Origin: Zizania palustris
Taxonomy: Eukaryota; Streptophyta; Magnoliopsida; Poales; Poaceae
Assembly (NCBI GenBank): GCA_019279435.1
Contig: JAAALK010000289.1
Coordinates: 28,760,603 to 28,824,602 of the forward strand
Direction of reading: 5' to 3'
Length of the DNA: 64,000 nt
The notes under the pieces are model-generated. The model did no database searches. It saw nothing but the letters and a program-made list of their open reading frames with translations, and was not told the DNA's origin. Shown here one piece after another: positions 45,872 to 56,900 of the stretch. Every line of letters begins with the position of its first letter. Within the stretch, counting starts at the first letter, position 1. The position numbers and the translations under genes are program-made.

Positions 45872-46060
45872 GATCCATAATCTGAACCCTGGCCGGTCTG
45901 ACCGAGCCCATGTGTTCGGTCTGACCAGACCTGGCCGGTTAGACCGGCCTACCATAGCCGGTCAGACCGGCCTTTGCCAGGTTTGACATATTTTTGGTCA
46001 AAATACTATTTTTCAGTATTTTCCTAGTTTGACCATTAATGCCATTTTTTGCTATAAACA
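45872..46060 (-). repeat. Gypsy-B LTR fragment (first 189 bp)
   Basis: Matches the first part of the LTR at 11212 (TGTTTATAGCAAAAAATGGC to TCCAGATTATGGATC) on the minus strand, including two GGTCAGACCGG palindromes. Its outer end at 46060 borders CACTA sequence directly, without a polypurine tract. It is therefore a 5' LTR or solo LTR remnant. Confidence 0.75.
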
Positions 46061-46832
46061 CATGATTTTTTGATATAAATAGTATCTCAAGAGCTCTTGA
46101 CGATGCCTGCTTGAAGAAACGGAAGGAACTACCCTGAAATAGGGTGTCCTCACTCACCGTACTCTTCCCGCTGAAAAGCTTCTTTGTGATACTCCTAAAC
46201 TTTTTCGACATCCTATTGAAAACAAGCATAAATAAGCATTTATTAGTACAAAAAGTTAGAACTTATGAAAAAGAATGTAATATAAAATATATTTGACATA
46301 CACAAAATATGATAACAATTACTTGTCAATTATCATCAAAATCAACATCAATTTGTCCCCTTCTCCCCAAAGCATGTCATGTTACTTTTTTTCTTCTTAT
46401 GTTGTTGTTTCCTTTTCTCGGGAACTGCTACATCATTAGCATCGCCAAGTAAAGAATCTGCTGGTGAGTCTAGCTCTACATTAAATGAACTCGGCAATTC
46501 ATCAACTTAGTAAACTTCATCGACATCTCCAACCTCCAATTGATAAGCAACATCACCAGGGGTCTGTAGACGTTCCCGAGGATTTACTTTGTACACTACC
46601 CATCAAGCACTTTGTTCTTCACATGGGTATGACATATAATACGCCTGCTCGACTTGGTGAGCAAGGATAAAATTATCGCAACCATGTACTTGTTCCGCGT
46701 GTTTGACTTCAACCATCCCAAATTGGTTTTTTCGAGTACAATACTTGGGGTCAAACCAATCATAGTCAAAGAATACTACTTTAAGCTCCTTATTCCCAGC
46801 AAAGTTGTCCTCGATTATATTTTCGATGGTTC
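46061..46832 (-). pseudogene. CACTA transposase C-terminal exon and start of next gene
   Basis: The minus strand from 46832 reads TIENIIEDNFAGNKELKVVF then FDYDWFDPKYCTRKNQFGMV and ILAHQVEQAYYMSYPCEE, with a downstream VVYKVNPRERLQTPGDVAY. This is the conserved C-terminal region (DUF4216-like) of grass CACTA TNP2 transposases. Coding ends near KRKQQHKKKKSN. A second short block (46217 to 46061) starts MSKKFRSITKKLFSGKST after a T-rich acceptor and may open the second CACTA gene. A premature stop and frameshifts are present. The exon continues rightwards at 52747 across the Gypsy-B insertion. Confidence 0.85.
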
Positions 46833-48425
46833 TATTGACACGAAAACGTGCCCACACACTTGTGTCCGTTCGACGATCCAAAAGCGTGTGGATACTTAGG
46901 GATAAACCTAAGTGTGACGGGCCGTCGATGTCGCGTTCCTACGAATCCTTAATGATTGTAAGGGTAACGGAGTCACCAGGTAATCAAACAAATAATAAGA
47001 AATAAAGTTTGATTAGCCGATGTATGTAGAAAATAACTAAAAATAATAAAACCTAATCAAACCGGCCAGAACAAAGCCGATTCTGATCTGTAATAAAATG
47101 ACGGTCGGACTGGAGGTGTACTCCTAGTCACCCCGGTGATCCGAAGTATCGCCAAAGGGCCACCCTTCAGCGTTAGGCATGGGATAAATCTAAAGTACCC
47201 TGAAGGGGGAAGGCTTCGGCCTGTTGGCCAGTTGAACCGGAGTAGAACTCCCGGTCGGACCGACGCTTGCGAAGGGGTCACCGAAGAGGGCTTCGGTGTT
47301 CTTGTGTGAAGCGGACTCCGGGCGGTTAGACTGACGGAAGGTACTCAGTCAGACCAGGGGCTTTAGCACCGTGGAGTCTGGTGCAGAGAAGTTTACTGCA
47401 AGGGTTCTCGCCGAAGAAGGCTTCGGCGTAACGGTGAAGGGTGCTCCAGCGCGGACTGTAGGAATCCGGTCGGACTGGCGAAGGGCCCTCGGTCAGACCA
47501 AGCGGTGCTGGTGGCGGCGCGGTGAAGCATGCCGACAACAGCCTGACGGCCCAACACGGTATCGTCCGGTCAGACCAGCGAAGCCCCGTCGACCGGATCG
47601 ACAGGATTAGGTCTGATTGCTTGAGGGCTCCGGCGACATTGAAGATGAATAGCAATCACCACCAAACTTCTTACCGATGATCTTGAAGATGTTTACCCTT
47701 CAAAACAGTAAGAGATCAAGTGCAATTTGGCCTAGAGGATGAACTCCCAAGAATAGCAGAAGAAAACCGATAAAACAATAAAAATTCATTTCGTGGATTA
47801 AACGGGAGATTGACGAGCAAATCAACAAGGGTTACCATGATTTCGACGTGGCATACGGAGGGCATTCAGCGCAAACCCATAAAGATGGACATTACTTGGC
47901 TAATTCTAGGGCAAAGAAAGTAGATTGGAAGATAAAAGAATGATTGAAAGCGAGGGCTTTGTGTTGATATGAAAGCGGGGGTCCTCTTGAATCGGCCTCA
48001 CCCCTCTATTTATAGGGGCTGGTCTCACCTAATCTGAGTAGGATTCGGCCAAGTGGTTAAGATTTGGATAAGAGATCTCACCTAATCTGAGTAGGATTCA
48101 ACCAAGTGGTTAAGATTTGGATAAGAGATCAAATATAGCCGAACTATACTAATCTGATTCGAACTCTACTGGCCGGAGTGGGCCTCCGTGGGCCTCGCCG
48201 AAGCCAGCCTGCTAGGCCGAAGCCTACAGGTCGCCGAAGAGGCCCATTGGGCTGAAGCCTACCTGCGAAGCAGGCCTCCAAAGGTGCTGCCGAAGCCTAA
48301 CGCAGGATGGGCCTTCGACACTTCAAGGCTTCGTCCTGTGCCGGAGATGGCATATTTTCGGCCAAAATTACCAAAATTGATATTTCGACAATTTCGACCA
48401 TTAAAGCTAAATTCGAGTGTCAACA
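46833..48425 (-). repeat. Gypsy-B 3' LTR (subtype 2)
   Basis: A 1,593-bp LTR; on the minus strand it runs TGTTGACACTCGAATTTAGC to CGTGTCAATA. The left flank is ggttc (46828-46832), pairing with gattc at 52742-52746. A TATA box complement (CTATTTATAGG) lies at about 48003-48013. A 53-bp tandem duplication lies at about 48025-48130 and many GGTCAGACCGG-type motifs at 47320-47600. The polypurine tract adjoins at 48426-48470. Confidence 0.85.
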
Positions 48426-51270
48426 CATGCCCCCTGCCTTTTAGCAAACTTAGTGAGCTAAAATCATAGTGAGCCATGGGCGGTACTCTCTATTTGTTTA
48501 CCTACCAAATCGTCCATTTCATAACCCAAGATATTTTAATTTGATGAGGACGATTTGTACGACTCACTAATATGACCAGGGGACTTAAGCGCCGGATTTT
48601 TCATCAAATCAGCCTTTAGTTATTTTACTAGTTCTGCCCCAGAGTCCCTCGCGAGGACACGGTCCTTACTTAATGAGGGTGGAAGCTGGTTTGCCAACCA
48701 ACTTCGGCCTCCACACTTGTCATGTCCAAGCTATAGCTTTGGACTCACCGGGTAAGCTACCTTTGCATTCTTCGGCCTCTTTCCCTCTAAGATACTCGGC
48801 AAGAAGATGTTGCAGTCACCTCTTTTGGTACTTAGTCATCCCGGAGGTGCCCATGAGGCTTGCGGCTTGGTTCCGGGCGTCACAAATTCACTCCCAAAAC
48901 CTTTGGCCAAATGGGGTGTACCTAGAATGGCCTTAGCTACCTGTAGGACGAACTCAAGCTCCTGTTGAGGGTTCGACCTCTTTAGTGGGGGTGGCCGAGG
49001 GCGCTTGTCCTCGGCCCTTCTCCTATGCCTCTATAGAAGCATCCCAAAAGTTACCATTGTCTTTTTGTGGGATTTAGCTGAAGATGGCTTGTTGACATTT
49101 ACTTTCCACACTCCTACCTCAGGTTTCTTCAGTATGAGCATGCGTGTGCGAGGCTTCCCAATGATGACTGCCTTTCCTTTAGATGACTCGACCTGTTCGG
49201 GCTAAATCAGTACCTTCTTCCCGTCAAGATCAATGTTGTTTATGGGAAAGGGATCATGATCTAGCTTCATTCTAGGGCTAGAATCTATCTTCAATCGTCC
49301 TTCATCTATGGCCGATTGAACTTGTCGATAAAAAACTTCGCATTCATTAGTAGAATGGGAAAGTGAATCATGCCACTTACAGTATGCACATTTCTTCAAG
49401 TCATCGGTAGATAGAATGACGTGATCTTTGGGAAACCTGAGGAGCTTGCTTTTCAACAGAAAATCAAATATTTATCGCACTTGGTCACATCAAATGAGTA
49501 CTTAACTTCGTTGGGCCAAGTCTTAGCGGGAGACGGTCGTAATTCAGAGCATGTGATTGTTTTAGATCCATTGGGCCAGGTCTATTCGGCCGTGTACATG
49601 TTAGCCGAATCTTCTTCTCCTGATGATTCTTCTTCAGAGTGCTCCACGATGTGTAGCTCGGCCTTAGGCTCACAAAAAACTTTGACAGACCTTTTGCCCC
49701 TGGCTCGGCCTTCCTGGTCTAGAGCCTGCTATAAAACCTGACTAACCTCGAGGAAGTTTCTGCTGTCTATATTTTCCTTAATTTCATAATGCAAACCATT
49801 GAAAGCTAAGTCGGCTAGATCCCTCTCGGAGATGTTTAAACTAAAACATTGGTTCCTAGTGTCTCGGAAGCGCCTAATATAGTCGGAGACACTCTTATTG
49901 GTCTTTTGTTTAACTGATGTCAAATGTGAGAGCATAAGTTTGGCTTCCCCAGTGTAAAAATAATCGTGGAATTTTTGCTCTAACTAGGCCCAAGTCTGGA
50001 CGGAGTTCCGCGATAGTGTCAAAAACCAAGTGAAAGCAGTGCCAAATAGCGATAAGGAAAATAATCTGAGCTTAAGCGCATCCGACTCGCTTGCTTCACC
50101 ACACTGTGCTAGAAATTGGCCTACATGCTCTAGGGTAGTCTTGCTACTCTCGCCATCAAACTTGGTGAACTCAGGAACCCTAAAACCGCGAGGATATGGG
50201 ATGGCATCGAAATGATCTAGGTACGGCTTATGGTAAACCCTAATCCGATCCCGAGGCGTGTAACTAGTGCATTCCCTAACAAGCGCGTGAATTCACTCGT
50301 CAATATCCTCTATGCTTTCGACCTACGCGCATCTCTCGTGTGGGGTCGTGACATGTTGTGGTATGTCGGGATGTCAGCCGTGCGTTCCCTCCTCTTGTGT
50401 CAGCTCATGATAAATGGGATGCTCAAGCCTATGTGGGTATGTGGAAGCAGGAGGTGCAGGTGGTGCGTGAAAGGGCAGCACAGGCACAGGCGGCATGTAA
50501 TAAGATGGGGCGTTCTGGCCGGCCATAGGGTCAGTCTGACTGTAGGTGCACTGGCCGGTCGGACCGGCCTGATCGCCGGTCTGACCGTAGGTATACGGGT
50601 CAGTCGGACCGGCCTAGTAGCCGGTCAGACCGACTGTCGTTGGTGACGGTGCCTGATACGTGCTGGTTTGTTTGGGCCAAGGGCCGACCTGACCGACGGT
50701 GGTGTGCATAGCCTCGGCCCTAGAAATTGGAGGTGTATATGTAATGGCCTTTCCGGTGCTCCCATCGGTTTTACTGTGCACGTGGTGCGCGGGGGATAGG
50801 CTAGCAATCGGGTGTGAGAAACGGCCTCAGAAAAGCTGAATCTCCTAAACATCGCTTCCATTTCAGGCCCTAGTCGATTTGAAAATGTAGCACTAATGGC
50901 CTGATCCACTGTAGCGGCTATCTCCTATCTAATCTCTAAGGGGGTAAAGACGGGAGGGATGGTGGTGGTACCTTGTTTCCGAAGGGATCCGGGATGTCGA
51001 TGTCGTGCTTGACGAAGCCTGTGCGAGTTTTCATGTAGCGCCCGAGCATGAGGGCGTGGAATTCCTTCATCTTGACTTTGATCTCGGCCCAATCCTCTTC
51101 CAGGATGTCCATGAGAGTGTGGAGGATGATGTTGCGGTTATCGATTTCTGTGTTCATGCCCCCCGGGTCCATCGGTGATAAGGGTACGGTTGCCGTAGTC
51201 ATAGTAGTCGTGGCCGATGTAGACGTGCTCAACATGTCGATGTCGTCCCCAGCGGAGTCACCAAAAAGTG
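48426..51270 (-). mobile_element. Gypsy-B internal domain with gag only
   Basis: Minus strand. Primer site at 51245-51270, gag ATG at 51112 (MDILEEDWAEIKVK), then degraded gag to about 48960. Parts include VSDYIRRFRDTRNQCFSLNI, DLADLAFNGL, the zinc-binding CAYCKWHDSLSHSTNEC and GKKVLI. After gag there is about 500 bases of noncoding sequence and then the polypurine tract. No protease, RT, RNase H or integrase sequence is present, although the LTRs and priming sites are complete. The frame is broken at several points (around 50600, 50000, 49730, 49460). Such an element would need enzymes from an autonomous relative. Confidence 0.8.
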
Positions 51271-52741
51271 TGTTGACACGAAAACGTGCCCATACACTTG
51301 GGTCAATTCGATGATCCAAAAGTGTGCGGATACTTTGGGATAAACCTAAGCGTGACGCGGCACCGATGTCGTGTTTCGAGAAATCCTTAACGATTGTAAG
51401 GGTAACGGAGTTGCCAGGTAATCAAACAAATATTAAGAAATAAAGTTTGATTAGCCGATGTATGAAGAAAATAACTAAAAATAATAAAACCTAATCAAAC
51501 CGGCCAGAACAAAACAAATTCTGATCTGCAATAAAATGACGGTCAGACCAGAGGTATACTCCCGTGCACCCTTCGGTGTTAGGCGTGGGATAAGGCTTCG
51601 GCCTGTTGTCCGGTCGAACCGGAGTAGAACTCCCGGTTGGACCGACGCCTGCGAAGGGGTCACTGAAGAGGGCTTCGGCATTCTGGTGTGAAGAGGGCTC
51701 CGGGCGGTCAGACCGACGGAGGGTACCCGGTCAGACTGATAGTGAAGCTTCGGTCAGATCGGGGGCTTCGGCACCGCGAAGTCCGGCATAGAGTGTAGGG
51801 TTCCGATCGGACCGGCGAAGGCCCCTCGATTAGACCGGGGGGTGCTGGTGACGACGCGGCAAAGCGTGACGACAACAGCCTGACGACCTAGTGCGGTAGC
51901 ATCCGGTCAGGCCGGCGAAGCCCCGTCGATCGGATCGATAGGCTTCGGTCTGATCGCTTGAGGGTTCCAGCAACCTTGAAGATGAATAGCAATCACCCCC
52001 AAACTTCTTGGCGATGATCTTGAAGATGTTTCCCCTGCAAAATAGTAAGAGATCAAGTGCAATTCGGGATTAGCAGAAGAAAACCAATAAAATGATAAAA
52101 ATCCGCTTTGTGGATTAAACGGGAGATTCACGAGCGAATCAACAAGGGTTACCGTGATTTCGACACAGCGGACGGAGGGCTTTCAGCGCAAACCCACGAA
52201 GATGGACATTACTTGGCTAATCCTAGGGCAAGGAAAGTAGATTGGAAGATAAAAGAATGATGCAAAGCGAGGGCTTTGTGTTGATATGAAAGCGGAGGTC
52301 CTCTTGAATCGGCCTCACCCCTCTATTTATATGGGCTAGTCTCATCTAATCTAAGTAAGATTTGACCAAGTGGTTAAGATTTGGATAAGAGATCTCACCT
52401 AATATGAGTAGGATTCAGCCAAGTGGTTAAGATTTGGATAAGAGATCAAAAACAGTCGAACTATACTAATGTGATTCGAACTCTACCGGCCGGAGTCAGC
52501 CTCCGCGGGCCTCGCCGAAGCCATCCTGCTGGGTCGAAGCCTATAGGTCGCCGAAGAGCCCACTAGGCCGAAGCCTACCTGCGAAGCAGGCCTCCGAAGG
52601 TGCTGCTGAAGCCCAACATAGGACGGGCCATTAGCACTTCAGGGCTTCGGCCTGTACCGGAGATGGCATATTTTCGGCCCAAATTACCAAAATTGATATT
52701 TCGACAATTTCAACCATTAATGCCAAATTCGAGTGTCAACA
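51271..52741 (-). repeat. Gypsy-B 5' LTR (subtype 2)
   Basis: A 1,471-bp partner of 46833-48425. The two differ by substitutions and indels (1,593 versus 1,471 bp), so insertion was not recent. It shares the 53-bp tandem duplication (about 52341-52450) and the TATA region. The outer flank is gattc (52742-52746). Confidence 0.85.
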
Positions 52742-53375
52742 GATTCTATAATACTTAGTTTTTTGTCCTTGGGCATCAACGACCCTTGTAACAACTCCAG
52801 TATTAGTTGTTGCCGCCAGAGGTTAAGACACTTAAAAATTAGTTGAACGGAAGCGGAAACCGTTCACTTCATATCGATCGTAACTTTTGGCAATAATACT
52901 TCTGTAAGAGAGCTGTCGTAAGTCTATATGTATATTGTCGATGAGCACGCACTGCAAATCATACAGGTTTATCATATAATTAACCTAATAGAGTAAAATA
53001 ACACGTGTCACGAAAGGTAAGGATTTACATGTTCTTTGAACCAAGCGAGGAAACTAGGTCCTCCATTAATTCCTTTTTGACGCAGCTTATCTAATAGTTT
53101 CTCTATTGGTTGACAACCACACGTCAAGTATTTTGAAACAAACATATTGTCATAGTAAATGAATAGGTAAACAAACAAGTTATGAACCATCATTAGTAAA
53201 ATATAAAATTAAAAAGCATTCACTTACGCGAAATATTGATCTATCTCTTCCATGTTTGAGTACATGTAGAGTAAGGCATATGTTCGTTCTTCCTGAGTTA
53301 CATAATATGTCGTGGAGACACAAACAGTTATGCCCTTCCACTGAAAAATTTGAAGGTCACTACAAGGATTGTCTT
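52742..53375 (-). pseudogene. CACTA transposase exons
   Basis: Minus strand. One exon (53340 to about 53228) reads WKGITVCVST...YYVTQEERTYALLYMYSNME. After a short intron, a second reads YLTCGCQPIEKLLDKLRQKG then GPSFLAWFKEHVN. After another intron (acceptor TTTTGCAG), YDRYEVNGFRFRSTNF and PLAATTNTGVVTRVVDAQG run up to 52747. That last exon joins TIENIIEDNFAG at 46832 once the Gypsy-B insertion (target duplication GAATC/GAACC on this strand) is ignored. It is a typical grass CACTA TNP2 segment. A stop after STNF and a degraded splice acceptor show decay. The right side is cut by the Gypsy-A LTR at 53376. Confidence 0.85.
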
Positions 53376-53870
53376 TGTTGGGGGAAAATATTCTATCTTC
53401 AAGATTATCGTAGCAACAAGATAAAGACTGGTGATTAAGATGAAGATGTCTGATATATAATTTCGGAGATGAATCCAGTCAAGTTCGAAGTATGATGACG
53501 GGCTCTAGTTCGGAGTACATCTTCGAACATAGACTCTTCCAGGAACCTCTTTGCCAGCTAAGATGGAAGATTTATCTTCTTTCTAATTAGATTAGTCTTT
53601 TACCATTTTAGCCCTATTAAGAGTACCGAATAGTTTCCATTATGTCGGTTGTAATAGAAGGGTAAAAAGGTCTTTTCCTTAATGTTTGGGCCTATAAATA
53701 CCCCCCATTTTACCCTGTAATGAGGACCGAATACAAGGTATTCAATACACACTTTCGAACTATTCTAAGTTATTATCCTTTTGGAGGCTTGGAATAGTTT
53801 CCTTCGCAAACACTTCGTTTGCTAGTTTCTAATCTTCAGAAACCTGTTAGCGTAATCTTTTACGCCAACA
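53376..53870 (+). repeat. Gypsy-A 5' LTR (copy 5)
   Basis: A 495-bp LTR with TATA box at 53693-53700. The left flank gtctt (53371-53375) would be the target duplication; the partner lies beyond the window. Confidence 0.87.
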
Positions 53871-53893
53871 GTTGGCGCCGTCCGTGGGGAACT
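53871..53893 (+). other. Gypsy-A primer-binding site (copy 5)
   Basis: GTTGGCGCCGTCCGTGGGGA, identical to the copy at 13255. Confidence 0.8.
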
Positions 53894-53932
53894 TAGTCCA
53901 AGAAACTTCGTTCTCTACCAACTTCTTACACC

Positions 53933-56900
53933 ATGCCTCCTAAGCGGAGCGCAACTGGTAACCCTGTTCGGAGGTCCGCTCGGATCTCCGGAGTGATATC
54001 TCCAGACACAGTTGAGGTCGGAGGACCTTCGACGTTTTCTCCACCTCAAACTCCGGAAGGGATTCCTATTCCTCGAGCATACGGAGTTCCTCCGCCAACT
54101 CCATCTATACTTCGACTGCCCGGAGTTCCTCTTCCACCTCAAGTTCCACTCCGAACTGATCCTTATAGTTCTCAAGACCCGGAAGATCCTTCCGGAGGAG
54201 ATGAAGACAATCTTGGTGATATGGCCACTCAAATGGCCAGTCTCCAAGCTGAAGTAGCGAGATGGCGGCAAGAAGCTGCAAATAGGCTTCGCTCTCAAGC
54301 CATCCCAGTTATTCTGGAAGTGCCTGAAGACGACGAACCTATCTATCCTGAAGCCCCGAAGAACGCCTCCTTTGATACCGAATCTCCGCTACATCCTGAA
54401 CTGCAAAAAGTTCGCTTCGACCCAAAGTTTAAGACTTCGAAGCTTTGCAAGTATGCCGGAGATGAAGATCCTGGAGAATTTGTCCGATCTTATGCTTTGG
54501 CGATTGAAGCCAATGGAGGAGTGCGGGACACCATGGAAAAATGTTTCCCCCTAGCTCTTCTGGGAGTAGCTTTGCGATGGTTCTGGTCTTTAAAACCAGG
54601 ATCAATCAGTTCATGGGGACAATTGAAGAAAAAGTTTGTGAGTAACTTCCAAGGCACCTTCGTGCCTCCAATGTCGACGGGAAGCCTTTTCCAGGTGAAG
54701 CAGCTCCCTGGAGAAACCTTAAGACAATACTTCAAGCGCTTCGCTCATACGAAGTCGCAGATCCAAGGGTTAACTACGTCTTCAGTAGTTGACGCAGATC
54801 GGGAAGGAGTCATTCATCCAGGCCTCCTTGATAAACTCCACCGGAAAACATATCTTCTGTTTCTCAGCTGATGTCCTATTTTGAAGAATATGCAAGGTTA
54901 GAAGAGGGCTGGCTTCGGAGAACTGCAGCTTCTCCGTCCATACTGCAGGAAGTAAAATTGGAAGTAAAAACTTCAGCACAGCCGCGGGAACCTGTCTTCG
55001 AAGTTCAGCATGATAGGAGAAGAGGGCAAAAGCATCCTCGTTCAGAAGTTCTGAACATTGCACCCCCGCAGAAGTTTGCCCAAAGAGCTCCACAACCTTC
55101 GGGAAACAAGGTCAGCGGCTGGAGGCCGCCAGGGAAACCGGCTGGCAAGGGCCAGACCCTTTTCTGCTGTGTTCATGGTGAAAACCGAAGTCACGCAACT
55201 GATGCGTGCAAAGCTATACTTGCCCTGAGAGGAGAATATCTAGAGAGAACTTCGGGTCGAGGTACTACTGACCGAGTTCCCGCTGAAGTGCGTCCGGAGC
55301 CTGTCCAAGCTGTGGCGCGGATAGAAAACTTCGAAGCTGCAAGACGCCCTCCGGTGGTCAATATTATGCCACCTCTGAAGCAAGAAGAGGGGCAAGACCG
55401 AGGAAAAAGAATAGTCCTCCCTATCTCCGGAGGAGGTATTCTCGGAAGCATGTCAAAAAGGCAGAGAAGAGAGTATGTCAGAGAAGTGGGGCACATTGGA
55501 ACTTCGTCATCCGCAGCTGCTATGCCTGAATGGTTCCATCTGCCAATATCTTTTTCTGCAGAGGATGCAGCTGGCATTAAATTTCCACATGCAGACCCAC
55601 TTGTCATTACTGCCGACATTGCAGGAACTGAGGTTCGAAGAGTGTTAATTGACGGGGGGAGTTCGGCAGACATTATTTTTATTCAAGCCTTCGATCAATT
55701 GTGCATCTCCAGAAAACACCTTCTCCCGGCGGCTCGTCCTTTGCAAGGCTTCGTAGGACCTCCGCTTGATGCACTCGGCCAATTTGGCCTGGAAGTTACC
55801 TTCGGAGAAGGATTGTTAGCCAGGACATACGAAGTAATCTTCGACGTCGTAGATGCTCCATATGCCTACAACGTCATCTTCGGAAGAGGCATGTTAAATC
55901 AGTTCGGAGCTGTGGCACACCACAATTACTTGTGCATGAAGATGCCCACGCAAGTGGGAGTGCTCACTATCTTCGGAGATCAAGCTACTGCCCGAAGAGC
56001 GGAGTATGGTCACGGCCCCCCTCTTGATCCAAGACAAGTGAATAGTGTGCAAAATAATCAAGAAAATTTTTCTTCTCCTAGCGAATCTTCGAAAAAATCC
56101 TTCCCAAGACCAAGTCCTGAAGGAGAGATTGCAACGAAGGTTATTGTTAAAGATGATAAAGAATATTCATTTCAATTTGGTAAAGATTTACCTCCAGAAG
56201 TTGCTACCTCCTTTGAAAAAGTAGTTGAGGAGAATTTAGATATCTTTGCTTGGTCTGACGAAGACATCACCGGAGTCAGTCGGGATATTATTGAGCACAG
56301 TTTACTTGTAAACCCGAAGGCCTGGCCTGTTCAGCAAGGACTCCGAAAAATGTCTGCAGAAAGAGCTGTTCTTGCCAAAGATGAAGTTGAAAAATTGTTA
56401 AAGGCTGGGATTATCAGAGAAGTGGCTCACACAGAATGGTTAGCCAACCCAGTCTTCGTCAGGAAGAAATCCTCTGGGAAGTGGCGCATGTGCATTGATT
56501 TCACATCCTTGAATAAAGCATGCCCTCGTGACCCCTACCCCATGCCCCGAATTGATCAATTAGTCGACTCCACTACAGGATCGGAGTTATTAAGCTTCCT
56601 TGACGCGTACTCCGGTTATCATCAAATATGGTTGAAACGCGAAGATGAGATCAAGACAAGCTTCGTAACTCCCTCGGGAGTCTTCTGTTATGTAAGAATG
56701 CCCTTTGGCCTAAGAAATGCCGGGGATACTTTTTCGAGGTTAGTTGCTAAGGCTTTGGGTCATCAATTAGGTCGCAATGTAGAGGCCTATATGGATGATA
56801 TTGTAATAAAGAGTGCTTTAAAGCACCAACATAGCCTAGACTTAGCAGAAACATTTAATAGCCTTCGGGCATGTGGGATTCGCCTTAACCCCGAGAAATG

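Noticed and set aside
53358..53367. CACTACAAGG on the plus strand, like a CACTA terminus
   Set aside because: It falls in the CACTA transposase region close to recognisable exons on the minus strand and has no subterminal repeats on either side, so it is more likely a chance match.
55191..55673. Long minus-strand frames opposite gag-pol (here and at 14,679-15,277, 20,150-20,850, 58,470-59,081)
   Set aside because: Mirror frames of the conserved pol coding strand. Unlike the 3'-region antisense gene, they have no independent start context, introns or conserved domain.
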